64,000 nucleotides of DNA from Hymenobacter wooponensis. Its GTDB lineage: Bacteria; Bacteroidota; Bacteroidia; Cytophagales; Hymenobacteraceae. A program made the translations under genes and the position numbers. Of the stretch, positions 54,610-63,425 are shown piece after piece. Each line of letters opens with the position of its first letter. Position 1 is the stretch's first letter. The stretch is taken from positions 372,001 to 436,000 of the forward strand of contig NZ_SRKZ01000002.1 of the NCBI RefSeq assembly GCF_004745865.1. The letters run 5' to 3'. The notes below the pieces were generated by a model. That model was given only the letters and a program-made list of their open reading frames with translations, ran no database searches and was not told the DNA's origin.

Positions 54610-55620
54610 ATGAAAATCATCGTCCCGATGGCAGGTATGGGCAAGCGTATGCGCCCGCACACTCTTACCGTTCCTAAGCCGCTCATTCCTATTGCCGGCA
54701 AGCCCATTGTGCAACGCTTGGTAGAAGACATTGCCAAAGTTTGCGGGGAGCAAGTAGAGGAGGTGGCCTTTATCATCGGGCGCTTTGGCGCCGAGGTAGA
54801 GAAAAGCCTCATTAAAATTGCTGAATCAGTAGGCGCTAAAGGCACCATTCACTACCAGGATGAGCCCCTCGGTACGGCCCACGCTATTCTCTGCGCTCAG
54901 TCGGCCCTTAGCGGCCCGGTAGTGGTGGCTTTTGCCGACACCTTGTTTAAAGCAGACTTTACCCTCGACACCTCCGTGCCCGGTACCATTTGGGTGCAGC
55001 GCGTTGACGACCCTAAGCCCTTCGGTGTAGTGAAGCTCAACGAAGAAGGCCAGATTACCGACTTCGTGGAGAAGCCCCAGGAGTTTGTTTCTGACCTAGC
55101 CATCATCGGCATCTACTACTTCCAGGATGGCGAGTATCTGCGCCAAGAGCTCCAGTACCTGCTCGACAATAACATCCTCGACAAAGGCGAGTACCAGCTC
55201 ACCAATGCCCTGGAAAACATGAAGAACAAGGGTACTAAATTCGTACCTGGTCGCGTTACGGAATGGCTGGACTGCGGCAATAAGGATGCAACGGTGTTCA
55301 CCAACCAGCGCTACCTGGAGTATCTGCAGGAGCGGGGCGAGAACCTGGTAGCCGAATCCGCTACCGTAACAAACTCCGTACTCATTCCACCGGTTTATAT
55401 CGGTGAAGGTGCCATTATCACAGATTCAGTAGTAGGGCCGCACGTATCGCTGGGCAACCAGAGCAACGTCCGCAGCTCAGTGGTGTCCAATAGCATTGTG
55501 CAGCAATCGGCTTCCGTGCTTCACGCCAACGTTACGAACTCCATGATTGGCAACTTTGCCACTGTAGCCAGCACTCCCAACGATTTGAGCCTGGGAGATT
55601 ACAACACACTGCGCGTGTGA
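54610..55620 (+). CDS. sugar-phosphate nucleotidyltransferase
   Basis: Protein of 336 residues. The N-terminal MKIIVPMAGMGKRMRPHTLTVPKPLIPIAGKPI carries the nucleotide-binding G-x-G-x-R-x-x-P-x-T and PKP-L motifs of RmlA/GlmU-type transferases. The metal-binding region has VVAFADTLFKADF near 105 and FGVVKLNEEGQITDFVEKP near 140-160. A left-handed beta-helix-like tail about 270-330 has repeated VVGPHVSLGNQ and SIVQQS hexapeptides. It forms NDP-sugars, but the exact sugar and nucleotide are unknown. It follows dut in an operon-like run. Confidence 0.87.
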   Translation: MKIIVPMAGMGKRMRPHTLTVPKPLIPIAGKPIVQRLVEDIAKVCGEQVEEVAFIIGRFGAEVEKSLIKIAESVGAKGTIHYQDEPLGTAHAILCAQSALSGPVVVAFADTLFKADFTLDTSVPGTIWVQRVDDPKPFGVVKLNEEGQITDFVEKPQEFVSDLAIIGIYYFQDGEYLRQELQYLLDNNILDKGEYQLTNALENMKNKGTKFVPGRVTEWLDCGNKDATVFTNQRYLEYLQERGENLVAESATVTNSVLIPPVYIGEGAIITDSVVGPHVSLGNQSNVRSSVVSNSIVQQSASVLHANVTNSMIGNFATVASTPNDLSLGDYNTLRV

Positions 55621-55735
55621 TATTTTAGCGCCTCCTGACGTTGCAGTAGTGCGGGCTCGTGTGGCTCGTCTATTTTGTGCTAGGGTGTATCTTGCTTTCC
55701 CTAACCGCGGCCTTCGGGTCCGCGCTACTCCGTTC

Positions 55736-57568
55736 ATGAGTCGTAAAGGTGCCGTATTCCTCTTCTTGCTAGGCCTGTTGGTGGCTGCGCCAGGCCATGC
55801 CCAGCAGCGCCCAACGCAGCCTAGTGCTAGCCCAAGCGTTAGCAAACCAGAAAAGGCGGCCAAATCCAAGAAGCTAAGCCGCAAGGAGCGGAAGGCCCTA
55901 GCCCAGCGCGCCGATATTGAGTCGATGCAGCTGCAAAAGCGGCCACTTTCTGAGAAAGACCGTGAACTAAGCGAGGCTTTCTTTGTGGATGGCCTACGCT
56001 ACCTCATGCTCGAGGACTACAACAAAGCCTTGGAGCGCTTGCTCAAGGCCTACGCCCTCAACCCGGCTAATGCTGCCATCAACTATAAGATTGCGGAAAC
56101 CAATCTGCTGAGTGGAAATCTCAGCGACGCTACCAATTTTGCGCAGACGGCTGTAAAGCTCGACTCCAAAAACGCGTATTACTACCTGTTGCTGGCCCAG
56201 ATCTATAGCTCGCAGAAGCAGTATGATCAGGCTATCAAGGTATATACTACCCTCATCAAGGATGTACCCGATTCGGGCTACTACCTGTTCAATCTGGCGG
56301 ACCTGTATATGGCCCAGGGCAAGCTCAATGAAGCCCTGAGCACCTTCGAGCAGGCCGAAAAGAAGTTTGGGCCCATTGACGAAGTGTCGTTCAAGAAGCA
56401 ACAGATCTACCTCAAGCAGAACAACCTGGATAAAGCCTTGCAGGAGGGCGAGTCGTTGATTGCGGCCAATCCTGATGAAATCCGGTACGTGCTGGCGCAG
56501 GCGCAGATGTACGCTGCCAACAACCGCTACCCCGATGCCATTAGAGTAGCGCAGCAGGCCCTGAAGCAAGATCCGTCTAGTCCGCAGGCCCGCATGATTC
56601 TGGCCGACGTGTACCGGCAGCAGAACAACCCTCAAGAATCGCAGAAGCAGATTAAGCTGGCATTCGAGAGCCCTAGCCTCGATATTGACACCAAAGTTCG
56701 GATTTTGGTTGACTACATTAAGCAGCTCCCTAACCCCGCCCTGAATCAGTCGGCGCTGGAGCTAGCAGAAATCACCACCCGCACGCATCCTAAAGAAGCC
56801 AAGGCCTTCTCCATTGCAGGCGACATTCAAACCATTACCGATAACAAAGCGGCAGCCCGTGCCAATTACCTCAAAGCCGTAAAGCTGGATAACTCCAAAT
56901 TCCAGATCTGGCAGCAGGTGGTGCTGATTGACGCCGAGTTAAACCAGGTTGACTCTCTCCTTCTCCACACCGACCAGGCGCTGGAGCTTTTCCCCAATCA
57001 AGCCTCCCTGTGGTTCTACAACGGAGTGGCCTACATGCTGAAAAAGCAAACGGCAAAGGGAGTGAAGTCGCTAGAATACGGCCGCAAGCTAGCCACCGAT
57101 AATCCCGAACTGCTAGCCCAGTTCGACACCCAACTCGGCGACGCTTATCACGAGTTGAAAGACTATGCCAAGTCGGATGCCGCGTATGACGCCGCCTTGG
57201 TATTCGATGCTAATAATGCACAGGCGTTGAATAACTACAGCTACTACCTTTCTTTGCGCGGCGAAAAGCTGGATAAAGCGAAAGAGATGGCCAGTAAGCT
57301 CGTCAAACAAAACCCCGATAATGATACCTACCTCGATACGTACGGGTGGGTATTGTACCGGCTGAAAGATTACACCGGAGCCCGACAGCAATTTGAGCTT
57401 GCGCTTAAAACCACCAAGGACGCTACCGTAATAGAGCATTACGGCGACGTTCTGTACCAATTGGGCGAGCGGGACAAAGCACTGGCGGAGTGGCAGCGGG
57501 CCCAGAAAATGGGCGGTGCTTCGCCACTGATTGACCGCAAGATTAAAGACAAGAAACTCTATGAGTAA
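55736..57568 (+). CDS. tetratricopeptide-repeat periplasmic protein
   Basis: Protein of 610 residues; ATG at 55736 is chosen because it begins the signal peptide MSRKGAVFLFLLGLLVAAPG. A basic, Ala/Lys-rich linker (45-80) is followed by about twelve TPR-type helical pairs, for example AINYKIAETNLLSGNLSDATNFAQ and YYLLLAQIYSSQKQYDQAIKVY. Such proteins are scaffolds for envelope complexes. Its stop codon overlaps the following DUF4292 gene by 8 bases, and that gene overlaps the EnvC gene, so the three are one translational unit. This points to a shared role at the cell envelope. Confidence 0.85.
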   Translation: MSRKGAVFLFLLGLLVAAPGHAQQRPTQPSASPSVSKPEKAAKSKKLSRKERKALAQRADIESMQLQKRPLSEKDRELSEAFFVDGLRYLMLEDYNKALERLLKAYALNPANAAINYKIAETNLLSGNLSDATNFAQTAVKLDSKNAYYYLLLAQIYSSQKQYDQAIKVYTTLIKDVPDSGYYLFNLADLYMAQGKLNEALSTFEQAEKKFGPIDEVSFKKQQIYLKQNNLDKALQEGESLIAANPDEIRYVLAQAQMYAANNRYPDAIRVAQQALKQDPSSPQARMILADVYRQQNNPQESQKQIKLAFESPSLDIDTKVRILVDYIKQLPNPALNQSALELAEITTRTHPKEAKAFSIAGDIQTITDNKAAARANYLKAVKLDNSKFQIWQQVVLIDAELNQVDSLLLHTDQALELFPNQASLWFYNGVAYMLKKQTAKGVKSLEYGRKLATDNPELLAQFDTQLGDAYHELKDYAKSDAAYDAALVFDANNAQALNNYSYYLSLRGEKLDKAKEMASKLVKQNPDNDTYLDTYGWVLYRLKDYTGARQQFELALKTTKDATVIEHYGDVLYQLGERDKALAEWQRAQKMGGASPLIDRKIKDKKLYE

Positions 57569-58331
57569 ATGTATTCCGCTGGCCTTGCTGGGCGCCGTGC
57601 TGTTGATGAGTAGCTGCACCCGCAAGCTGACTCCAACAGCCTCCAAGACCGTTTCTACGAAGGCGCCGGAAATGGTGAAGGCTACCAACATAGACTTCCG
57701 TTACCTCAAGGCTAAGGGCAAGGTATCTATTGATTTTCCCGGAGTACAGCAAACAGCTAACCTAAACGTGCGCATGCGCAAAGACAGCGTTATCTGGTTA
57801 TCGGCGTCACTGGGTATCGAAGGATTCCGGGCCTACATCACCCGTGACTCTGTGAAGGTGTTGTTTCCCCTGCAGCGCGAATATTACTCTGGCGACTATG
57901 CTTACCTGAGCCGCATATTAAACGTGCCCATTACGTTTGAGCGCGTGCAGGCAGTGCTCCTTGGCGATTATCTGCCCGCCACCCCACCTAATACAGTTAC
58001 TCCTACAGTTAGTACTGAGGGTGATACGCAGCGCGTGCAGTATGAGCAGACCGGAGTATTGGTGCAGCAACTCATTGATCTGAGCAAGGGACGAGTGCAG
58101 CAGCTTACCGTGCAAGATCAGCAAACCCAGAACAGCCTACAGGTAGATTACTCCGACTTCCAGCCCCTGCCGCCGCAAAACCAACCCTTCGCTCACGGCA
58201 CGGCTCTAAAGGTAAAGCAACCCAAAGGCGCCCCAGCCAGCGTTACGGTATCTTACCGCAATGTGGATCTGGACAAAGAAAGGCTTTCTTTCCCCTTCTC
58301 GGTCCCTAAAGGTTATGCGCGCAAGAAGTAA
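57561..58331 (+). CDS. DUF4292 lipoprotein
   Basis: Protein of 256 residues. ATG at 57561 overlaps the upstream stop by 8 bases. The lipobox LMSSC gives Cys19. The DUF4292 pattern is seen in NIDFRYLKAKGKVSIDFPG near 42-60, MRKDSVIWLSASLGIEGFRAYITRDSVKVLFPL near 72-105 and LDKERLSFPFSVPKGY at the C-terminus. The family has a LolB-like fold and lies in Bacteroidota beside TPR and EnvC genes; it may help lipoprotein transport, but this is not proven. Confidence 0.9.
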   Translation: MSKCIPLALLGAVLLMSSCTRKLTPTASKTVSTKAPEMVKATNIDFRYLKAKGKVSIDFPGVQQTANLNVRMRKDSVIWLSASLGIEGFRAYITRDSVKVLFPLQREYYSGDYAYLSRILNVPITFERVQAVLLGDYLPATPPNTVTPTVSTEGDTQRVQYEQTGVLVQQLIDLSKGRVQQLTVQDQQTQNSLQVDYSDFQPLPPQNQPFAHGTALKVKQPKGAPASVTVSYRNVDLDKERLSFPFSVPKGYARKK

Positions 58332-59706
58332 GGCCTGGCTGCTTCTGCCAGTAGTCCTGCTGTTTTCGGTAAAGGCGAGTACCACCTTACTGGCGCAGCA
58401 AAGAACCAAGTCTAAACCTCGCAGTTCCTCCAGTAGTGGCAAGTCAAAAGCCCAACTGGAGCGGGAACGGCGTGCCACTTTGCGTCGCATTCAGGAAGCC
58501 AGCAAGATTCTGGAGCAGACGCAACGTCAGAAGCAGGCTTCGGTAGGCCAGTTAAATGCGCTCAAAGAAAAGCTGACGGTTCAGCAAGGCGTCATTCGCA
58601 ATATTAGCAATGAGCTGAACTACATTGAAAATGACGTTCAGCAAACACAAACGCAGGTTCATCATACCCAGCAGAACTTAGAGCAATTAAAAGCGGAGTA
58701 CGCCCGCCTAATCTATATTGGCTCCAAAACAGCCAATAGCTACAACCGGGTAATGTTTCTGTTTGCTTCAGAATCATTCAACCAGTTTATGCTGCGTCTG
58801 CGCTATATTCGGCAGTACGCCGAAGTACGCCAAGCGCAAGCCGCTCAAATCAGCCATACCCAGCAACGCCTTAGTGAGCAGCTGACTGGCCTAAAGGAAA
58901 AGAAGCAGGAGAAAGGCTCGTTACTCAACACGCAGCTCTCGGAAAAGAAAAATCTTCTGACGCTGAAAACGCAACAAGACCAGGTTGTCACCAAGCTCAG
59001 CCAACAGGAAGAAAGCCTACGGCAGGAACTGGCAGCCCGTCAGCAAGCTGTCAGCCGGCTCGACAATTTGATTGCGCTTAGAGTAAAAGAGGAAATTGCC
59101 CGCGCTGCCCGCTTGGCAGCCCGCCGAGCAGCAGCAGCCCGCGCCGCTGCTGCTCGAGCGAATAACCCTGCTGCCGCTCCGCGCCCCGGCGAGGCCCCCT
59201 CCCGGGCCAGTACTGCCGCTGCCGAAGCAGCCGAGAATGCCGCTGTTGAACGGGTTGACCGCGTAACGCTCACCCCAGAAACGGCTATTCTAGCATCTTC
59301 TTTCACCGAAAACCGCGGTCAGCTTCCTTGGCCTGTGGGGCGCGGTTTTATCTCCCAGCGATTTGGACGCCACAACCACCCGGTGCTGCATAATGTGGTG
59401 GTAGAAAACCGTGGCGTAGATATTCAGACCAGTGCCGGCGAGCAGGTGCGCGCGGTTTTTGATGGTAAAGTGCTAACCATTGCCAACGTGCCCGGCATGA
59501 ACAACATTGTAATGGTACAGCACGGTGACTATTTCACGGTGTACGCGAAGCTGCGCAATGTAAGTGTGACCGAGGGCCAGCAAGTAAAAGCTCGCCAACC
59601 TATTGGCACAGTATATACTGACCCCGAAGGCACCTCGGAAGTACAGTTTCAGGTATGGCACAATAGCTCTAACCTCAACCCTGAAAACTGGCTGGGTCGC
59701 AAGTAA
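58315..59706 (+). CDS. EnvC-like murein hydrolase activator with degenerate M23 domain
   Basis: Protein of 463 residues; ATG at 58315 begins a signal peptide (MRARSKAWLLLPVVLLF). A long coiled coil spans about 45-270, then an Ala/Arg-rich linker and a C-terminal LytM/M23-like domain about 335-460. The zinc-binding His of the H-x-G-x-D motif is replaced by Asn (NRGVDIQ) and the final HxH-type motif reads VQFQVW, so the domain should be inactive as a peptidase. The same loss occurs in E. coli EnvC, which activates amidases during division. It overlaps the DUF4292 gene by 17 bases. Confidence 0.9.
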   Translation: MRARSKAWLLLPVVLLFSVKASTTLLAQQRTKSKPRSSSSSGKSKAQLERERRATLRRIQEASKILEQTQRQKQASVGQLNALKEKLTVQQGVIRNISNELNYIENDVQQTQTQVHHTQQNLEQLKAEYARLIYIGSKTANSYNRVMFLFASESFNQFMLRLRYIRQYAEVRQAQAAQISHTQQRLSEQLTGLKEKKQEKGSLLNTQLSEKKNLLTLKTQQDQVVTKLSQQEESLRQELAARQQAVSRLDNLIALRVKEEIARAARLAARRAAAARAAAARANNPAAAPRPGEAPSRASTAAAEAAENAAVERVDRVTLTPETAILASSFTENRGQLPWPVGRGFISQRFGRHNHPVLHNVVVENRGVDIQTSAGEQVRAVFDGKVLTIANVPGMNNIVMVQHGDYFTVYAKLRNVSVTEGQQVKARQPIGTVYTDPEGTSEVQFQVWHNSSNLNPENWLGRK

Positions 59707-59733
59707 TTTTGCCTCCTAGGCCACTATAACTTC

Positions 59734-59765
59734 AAAGCCCAGCCCTATGATAGGTGCTGGGCTTT
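59734..59765 (+). terminator. terminator of the TPR-DUF4292-envC operon
   Basis: AAAGCCCAGC pairs with GCTGGGCTTT around a short inner stem CCTAT/ATAGG. It lies 28 bases after the stop codon. Confidence 0.8.
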
Positions 59766-59802
59766 CTGTTTGCGCTGAAGCATAGCGCTATGGTTGGGCA
59801 TA

Positions 59803-59832
59803 AAAAAACACCGTACAGGATACGGTGTCTTT
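59803..59832 (-). terminator. hairpin between the EnvC-like and LytTR genes
   Basis: ACACCGTA pairs with TACGGTGT around a 5-base loop, with AAAAA and TCTTT flanks. It may terminate the minus-strand LytTR gene that ends at 60055, although it lies about 220 bases beyond that stop. Confidence 0.6.
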
Positions 59833-60054
59833 CTGAGCTATGAAAACAAACTTAGCTATCAGTAATCCCTCCCCCGAAACAGGAGCAGCAAGCTGCACCC
59901 GCTCCGGGGCAATCCCCGATAACATGACGAAAGATAGGAGACTTTGAATACCCTTACTACTCCCTTTCGCCGAAATGTCTATTTCTCTCGGCGAATCTCA
60001 TTTTTCTCTTTCTCTCTGTCTGAGTAGAGAATTAGCAAAGGGCTGGTCTACTAT
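59833..60054. other. intergenic stretch with GC-rich structure
   Basis: The stretch 59866-59932 can form local hairpins (GGAGC with GCTCC, CCCC with GGGG), and a 35-codon ORF starts at 59840. I recognise neither. The region lies between two convergent genes and may be the 3' UTR of one of them. Confidence 0.3.
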
Positions 60055-61011
60055 TCAAATAAGATTAAGCCGACTCAATAAGTTGGCTTTATAGGAGTTC
60101 CCGATGGGTACTGGCATCACACCACTCACCCGGTCGGCATTGCGCCCTGCTTCAACTACAACGGCGTCAGACTCAATGGCCACAATCTTATCCAGGCGGA
60201 CGATATACTTGCGGTGAATCCGGGCAAATTCCTTCGCTGGCAGCTTTGCTTCCAGCTCCTTCATGGTGCTGTACACTGTGTAGCGGTCTTGGCCCACGTA
60301 GATATTTACGTAATCGCCTAGTGCTTCCACGTAGCGGATGTCAGCAGTCTTGAGGCGCACCAGCTTGTGCTCCTGCTTGACAAAAATCTCAGTTTGTCCG
60401 CCTCCTACATTCATAGAGCCAGCGGTATCATTCGTCATACGCAGTAGCTCTTCCAGCTTTTGCTGTTCATAATGAAGTTGAATGCGGGCGCGGCGCAGTT
60501 CCAGATGAGTTACTACCTCACGGGCCAAAACGCTCAAGGCTTCCCGCTGCTTCTGGTTAAGCCGGCGTGGTACTGTATCAATGGCACAGATAGTGCCCAG
60601 CGGATGCCCCTCGGGGGAAAGTAAAGGTGCCCCGGCGTAGAAACGAATGCTCGGGTTTGAAGTAACGAGCGGGTTGTTTTGAAAAAGGGGGTCTTGGCTA
60701 GCGTCTTCTACTTCAAATACACTATCCGAAAACATGGCATAACGGCAGAACGCTTGCTCAAGCGGCGTGCTGTCGGCCTCCATCCCAATTTTGGCTTTGA
60801 ACCACTGCCGCTCAGAGTCGAGCAGGGTTACTAGAGAGGTGGGAGTACCGCAGATATAGGAAGCTAGTTTAACCAGATCGTCAAAAGCCGCTTCAGCTGG
60901 AGTATCTAGGATTTGATAAGCACGCAGGGCCTCTAGTCGCTCCTGTTCGGCAAGAGGACTTAAGGGTTGGTAAGTTGCCCCCGCGGATGTTGCACGCGTT
61001 CTACCAGGCAT
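60055..61011 (-). CDS. GAF-LytTR domain transcription regulator
   Basis: Protein of 318 residues. A GAF domain lies at about 25-170 (PLSPLAEQERLEALRAYQILDTPAEAAFDDL, then FCRYAM and GAPLLSPEGHPLGTICAID), which senses a small molecule or redox state. A short linker leads to a LytTR DNA-binding domain at about 215-315 (IRYVEALGDYVNIYVGQDRYTVYSTMKELEAKLP...FARIHRKYIVRLDKI), which binds direct repeats. There is no receiver domain. It is a one-component regulator and its targets are unknown. Confidence 0.9.
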   Translation of the reverse strand: MPGRTRATSAGATYQPLSPLAEQERLEALRAYQILDTPAEAAFDDLVKLASYICGTPTSLVTLLDSERQWFKAKIGMEADSTPLEQAFCRYAMFSDSVFEVEDASQDPLFQNNPLVTSNPSIRFYAGAPLLSPEGHPLGTICAIDTVPRRLNQKQREALSVLAREVVTHLELRRARIQLHYEQQKLEELLRMTNDTAGSMNVGGGQTEIFVKQEHKLVRLKTADIRYVEALGDYVNIYVGQDRYTVYSTMKELEAKLPAKEFARIHRKYIVRLDKIVAIESDAVVVEAGRNADRVSGVMPVPIGNSYKANLLSRLNLI

Positions 61012-61184
61012 TTAATAGACAGAAAATTTGGGGTTTTACTTAAAAGCAGAGTAGCTAATGCTAAGCAGCCTAACTATCTGTATCCTTACAAAATAGTACA
61101 GCATCTGGAACATTTCCCAATTTGGCAAGGCGAACAGCATGAAATCCTCGCCAAAAGGAGCTTATACCTGTGTGAAAATTAGTA

Positions 61185-61218
61185 CCTAGATGTACCTGAT
61201 GGGTCAGGTACATCTAGG
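61185..61218. terminator. 15-bp perfect hairpin in the gap before tatA
   Basis: CCTAGATGTACCTGA (61185-61199) pairs exactly with TCAGGTACATCTAGG (61204-61218) around a TGGG loop. It lies just upstream of the TACCTTTA element of tatA. No T tract follows. It may be an operator, a terminator of upstream transcription, or the base of the octamer CTAGGCCA at 61214. Confidence 0.5.
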
Positions 61219-61246
61219 CCAGGGAACTGATTTTGAAATTATGAGG

Positions 61247-61254
61247 TACCTTTA
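61247..61254 (+). promoter_or_regulatory. probable -7 element (TACCTTTA) for tatA
   Basis: One base off TAnnTTTG, 74 bases upstream of the tatA ATG at 61329. Confidence 0.4.
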
Positions 61255-61328
61255 CCAATCCTGAAGCGTACACACATCCGTACGTTCAGCTTTGACACTC
61301 CCAAACGGCCTTTTGGCTATCCTCAACT

Positions 61329-61553
61329 ATGCATTTCGCCACCCTTTTGCTCGGAATTGGTAACTTCGGAGGCACCGAGTTGCTGCTTATTGGTCTTGCT
61401 ATCATTTTGCTTTTCGGCGCCAAGCGCATTCCAGAGCTGTTCCGCGGCATGGGCCAAGGCATTCGGGAGTTCAAAGATGCCTCTAAAGAAGATAAGCCGG
61501 AATTCCGTGACCGTCCGGTAAACCCCAATGACCCCACGGCACCCCGCCGTTAA
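61329..61553 (+). CDS. tatA: Sec-independent protein translocase TatA/TatE-like
   Basis: Protein of 74 residues: a membrane helix at about 14-31 (GTELLLIGLAIILLFGAKRIPE) followed by the amphipathic helix FRGMGQGIREFKDA, the typical TatA layout. It forms the translocation pore for folded proteins. The C-terminus is short and charged. A second TatA-like gene starts 15 bases downstream. TatC is not in this window. Confidence 0.93.
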   Translation: MHFATLLLGIGNFGGTELLLIGLAIILLFGAKRIPELFRGMGQGIREFKDASKEDKPEFRDRPVNPNDPTAPRR

Positions 61554-61567
61554 TCAGTAGTTCTGCC

Positions 61568-61960
61568 ATGAATACTCCATTCTTCCTTTTCCTGGGTGAC
61601 CTAGGTGGTGGTGAGTTGATGCTCATCATGGTTGTCATCCTGATCTTCTTCGGCGCCAACAAAATTCCGGAGCTTGCTCGCGGTTTGGGTAAGGGCATCC
61701 GGGAGTTTAAAGATGCTTCCCGCGAAATTCGCAGCGAGATTGAAAACAGTGGTCAGCCACAGCAGCCTTATCAGCAGCAGTTCAATCAGCAGCCTCAGCA
61801 ATACACGCAGCCAGTAGCCTACCAAGCGCCAGCCCCTGAAGCTACTCCGGTAGCTGACGTGACGCCCGCCGCAACGCCGCTTGCTCCGCCCATGGACGGT
61901 GGAATTACGCCGCCTGTAACGCCCACTCCGGAGCGCCCCCGCCTCGATCAAATGAACTAA
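61568..61960 (+). CDS. second TatA-like protein with Gln/Pro-rich tail
   Basis: Protein of 130 residues with the same helix (GGGELMLIMVVILIFFGANKIPEL) and amphipathic segment (ARGLGKGIREFKDASREIRSE) as its neighbour. From residue 60 on it is a long tail rich in Gln and then Pro/Ala (QQPYQQQFNQQPQQYTQPV). It is probably TatA or TatB. The two genes are tandem paralogues in one transcript. Confidence 0.88.
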   Translation: MNTPFFLFLGDLGGGELMLIMVVILIFFGANKIPELARGLGKGIREFKDASREIRSEIENSGQPQQPYQQQFNQQPQQYTQPVAYQAPAPEATPVADVTPAATPLAPPMDGGITPPVTPTPERPRLDQMN

Positions 61961-61973
61961 TTCTTTCTTCAAT

Positions 61974-63413
61974 TTGAGACGCTTTACCTCTCTCACGGAA
62001 GTTCGTAACGAGCTGACGGCAGGCACCACGACCTGCCGTCAGCTCGTGGAGTATTATCTGGATAACATTCAGAAGAACAATCATCTAAACGCCTTCCTGG
62101 AAGTATGGCCCGAAGAGGCCCGTGCGCAGGCTGAGGCCGTTGATGCCAAGCTAGCTGCTGGCACAGCTGGTAAGCTAGCAGGCATGGTGATTGGCCTGAA
62201 GGATGTACTGGCCTACAAAGACCACGCACTGCAAAGCAGCAGCCATATTCTAGATGGCTTTAAGTCGCTGTTTACGGGTACCGCTGTGCAGCGCCTGCTC
62301 GATGAAGATGCCATCTTGATTGGACGTCAGAACTGCGACGAGTTTGCCATGGGCGCTTCCAACGAAACGTCCTTTTTTGGCCCCGCCCGGAATGCCATTG
62401 ACCCAGACCGCGTGCCGGGTGGCTCATCAGGGGGGTCTGCAGTAGCGGTGCAGGCTGATATGTGCTTGGCCTCTATTGGCTCCGATACGGGTGGTTCGGT
62501 GCGGCAGCCTGCCGCTTTTTGTGGTATTGTCGGTTTTAAGCCTACCTACTCGCGCATTTCGCGCTATGGCCTGATTGCCTATGCCTCGTCCTTCGACCAG
62601 ATTGGCACTCTCACTCATTCCGTTGAAGATGCTGCCCTGTTGCTGGAGGTAATGGCTGGCGCCGATACTTTCGACAGCACTGTTAGCCAGCGTGAAGTAC
62701 CAGCTTATAGCCAGCTACTAGAGCCTGCCCCGCATTACCGCATTGGTTATATCCGCGACTGCTTGGAGCGGCCAGGATTGAATGCGGAGATCAAGGCGGC
62801 CACAGAACATGCCCTAGACGTTTTCCGGGGCCAAGGCCACGTAGTAGAAGCCGTAGATTTTCCCTATCTCGACTTTATCGTACCTAGCTATTACATTCTG
62901 ACTACTGCCGAAGCTAGCTCCAACCTGAGCCGCTACGACGGGGTTAAGTTTGGTTACCGTGCCCCTGATGCCACGGATTTAGAGTCGTTGTACAAGAAAA
63001 CGCGTGCTCAAGGCTTTGGGCCAGAAGTGCAACGGCGTATTCTGTTGGGCACTTTCGTACTTAGTGCCGACTACTACGATGCCTATTACACGAAGGCTCA
63101 GCAAGTGCGTCGTCTGATTAAGGAAAAGACGGATGAGTTGCTGCGGGAGTATGACTTCCTGGTGCTGCCCACTACGCCAGCTACGGCTTTCCGCATTGGA
63201 GAGAATGAAAAAGATACGCTGGCGATGTACCTAGCTGATATCTTTACCGTTCAAGCATCTTTGGCTGGCGTACCAGCCATCTCGGTACCAGCGGGTGAGG
63301 ACTCTAAGGGTCTGCCCATTGGGCTGCAAATTCTCAGTGGAGCCTTCCGTGAAGAGCATCTGCTGGCCTTTGCCAAATCTGTAACGGAGACTCTCACGCC
63401 TGTTCTGTCATAG
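61974..63413 (+). CDS. gatA: glutamyl-tRNA(Gln) amidotransferase subunit A
   Basis: Protein of 479 residues. It is the amidase subunit that makes Gln-tRNA(Gln) from Glu-tRNA(Gln). The amidase signature has GGSSGGSAVAVQADMCLASIGSDTGGSVRQPA near residues 148-175, carrying the catalytic cis-Ser and Ser (GSSGGS, SDTGGS), and the catalytic Lys in IGLKDV near 75. TTG at 61974 is the likely start; no in-frame ATG lies nearby. It follows the TatA genes with only 13 bases between, so it is in the same operon. Confidence 0.95.
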   Translation: MRRFTSLTEVRNELTAGTTTCRQLVEYYLDNIQKNNHLNAFLEVWPEEARAQAEAVDAKLAAGTAGKLAGMVIGLKDVLAYKDHALQSSSHILDGFKSLFTGTAVQRLLDEDAILIGRQNCDEFAMGASNETSFFGPARNAIDPDRVPGGSSGGSAVAVQADMCLASIGSDTGGSVRQPAAFCGIVGFKPTYSRISRYGLIAYASSFDQIGTLTHSVEDAALLLEVMAGADTFDSTVSQREVPAYSQLLEPAPHYRIGYIRDCLERPGLNAEIKAATEHALDVFRGQGHVVEAVDFPYLDFIVPSYYILTTAEASSNLSRYDGVKFGYRAPDATDLESLYKKTRAQGFGPEVQRRILLGTFVLSADYYDAYYTKAQQVRRLIKEKTDELLREYDFLVLPTTPATAFRIGENEKDTLAMYLADIFTVQASLAGVPAISVPAGEDSKGLPIGLQILSGAFREEHLLAFAKSVTETLTPVLS

Positions 63414-63425
63414 CTTGGAGATACG

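Noticed and set aside
59840..59947. 35-codon ORF after the EnvC-like gene
   Set aside because: It has no promoter or similarity that I recognise and overlaps GC-rich hairpins between convergent genes.
61974..63413. Possible missing ATG of gatA taken as evidence of a frameshift
   Set aside because: The TTG at 61974 gives a normal GatA N-terminus and the frame is intact to the stop, so no frameshift is needed.
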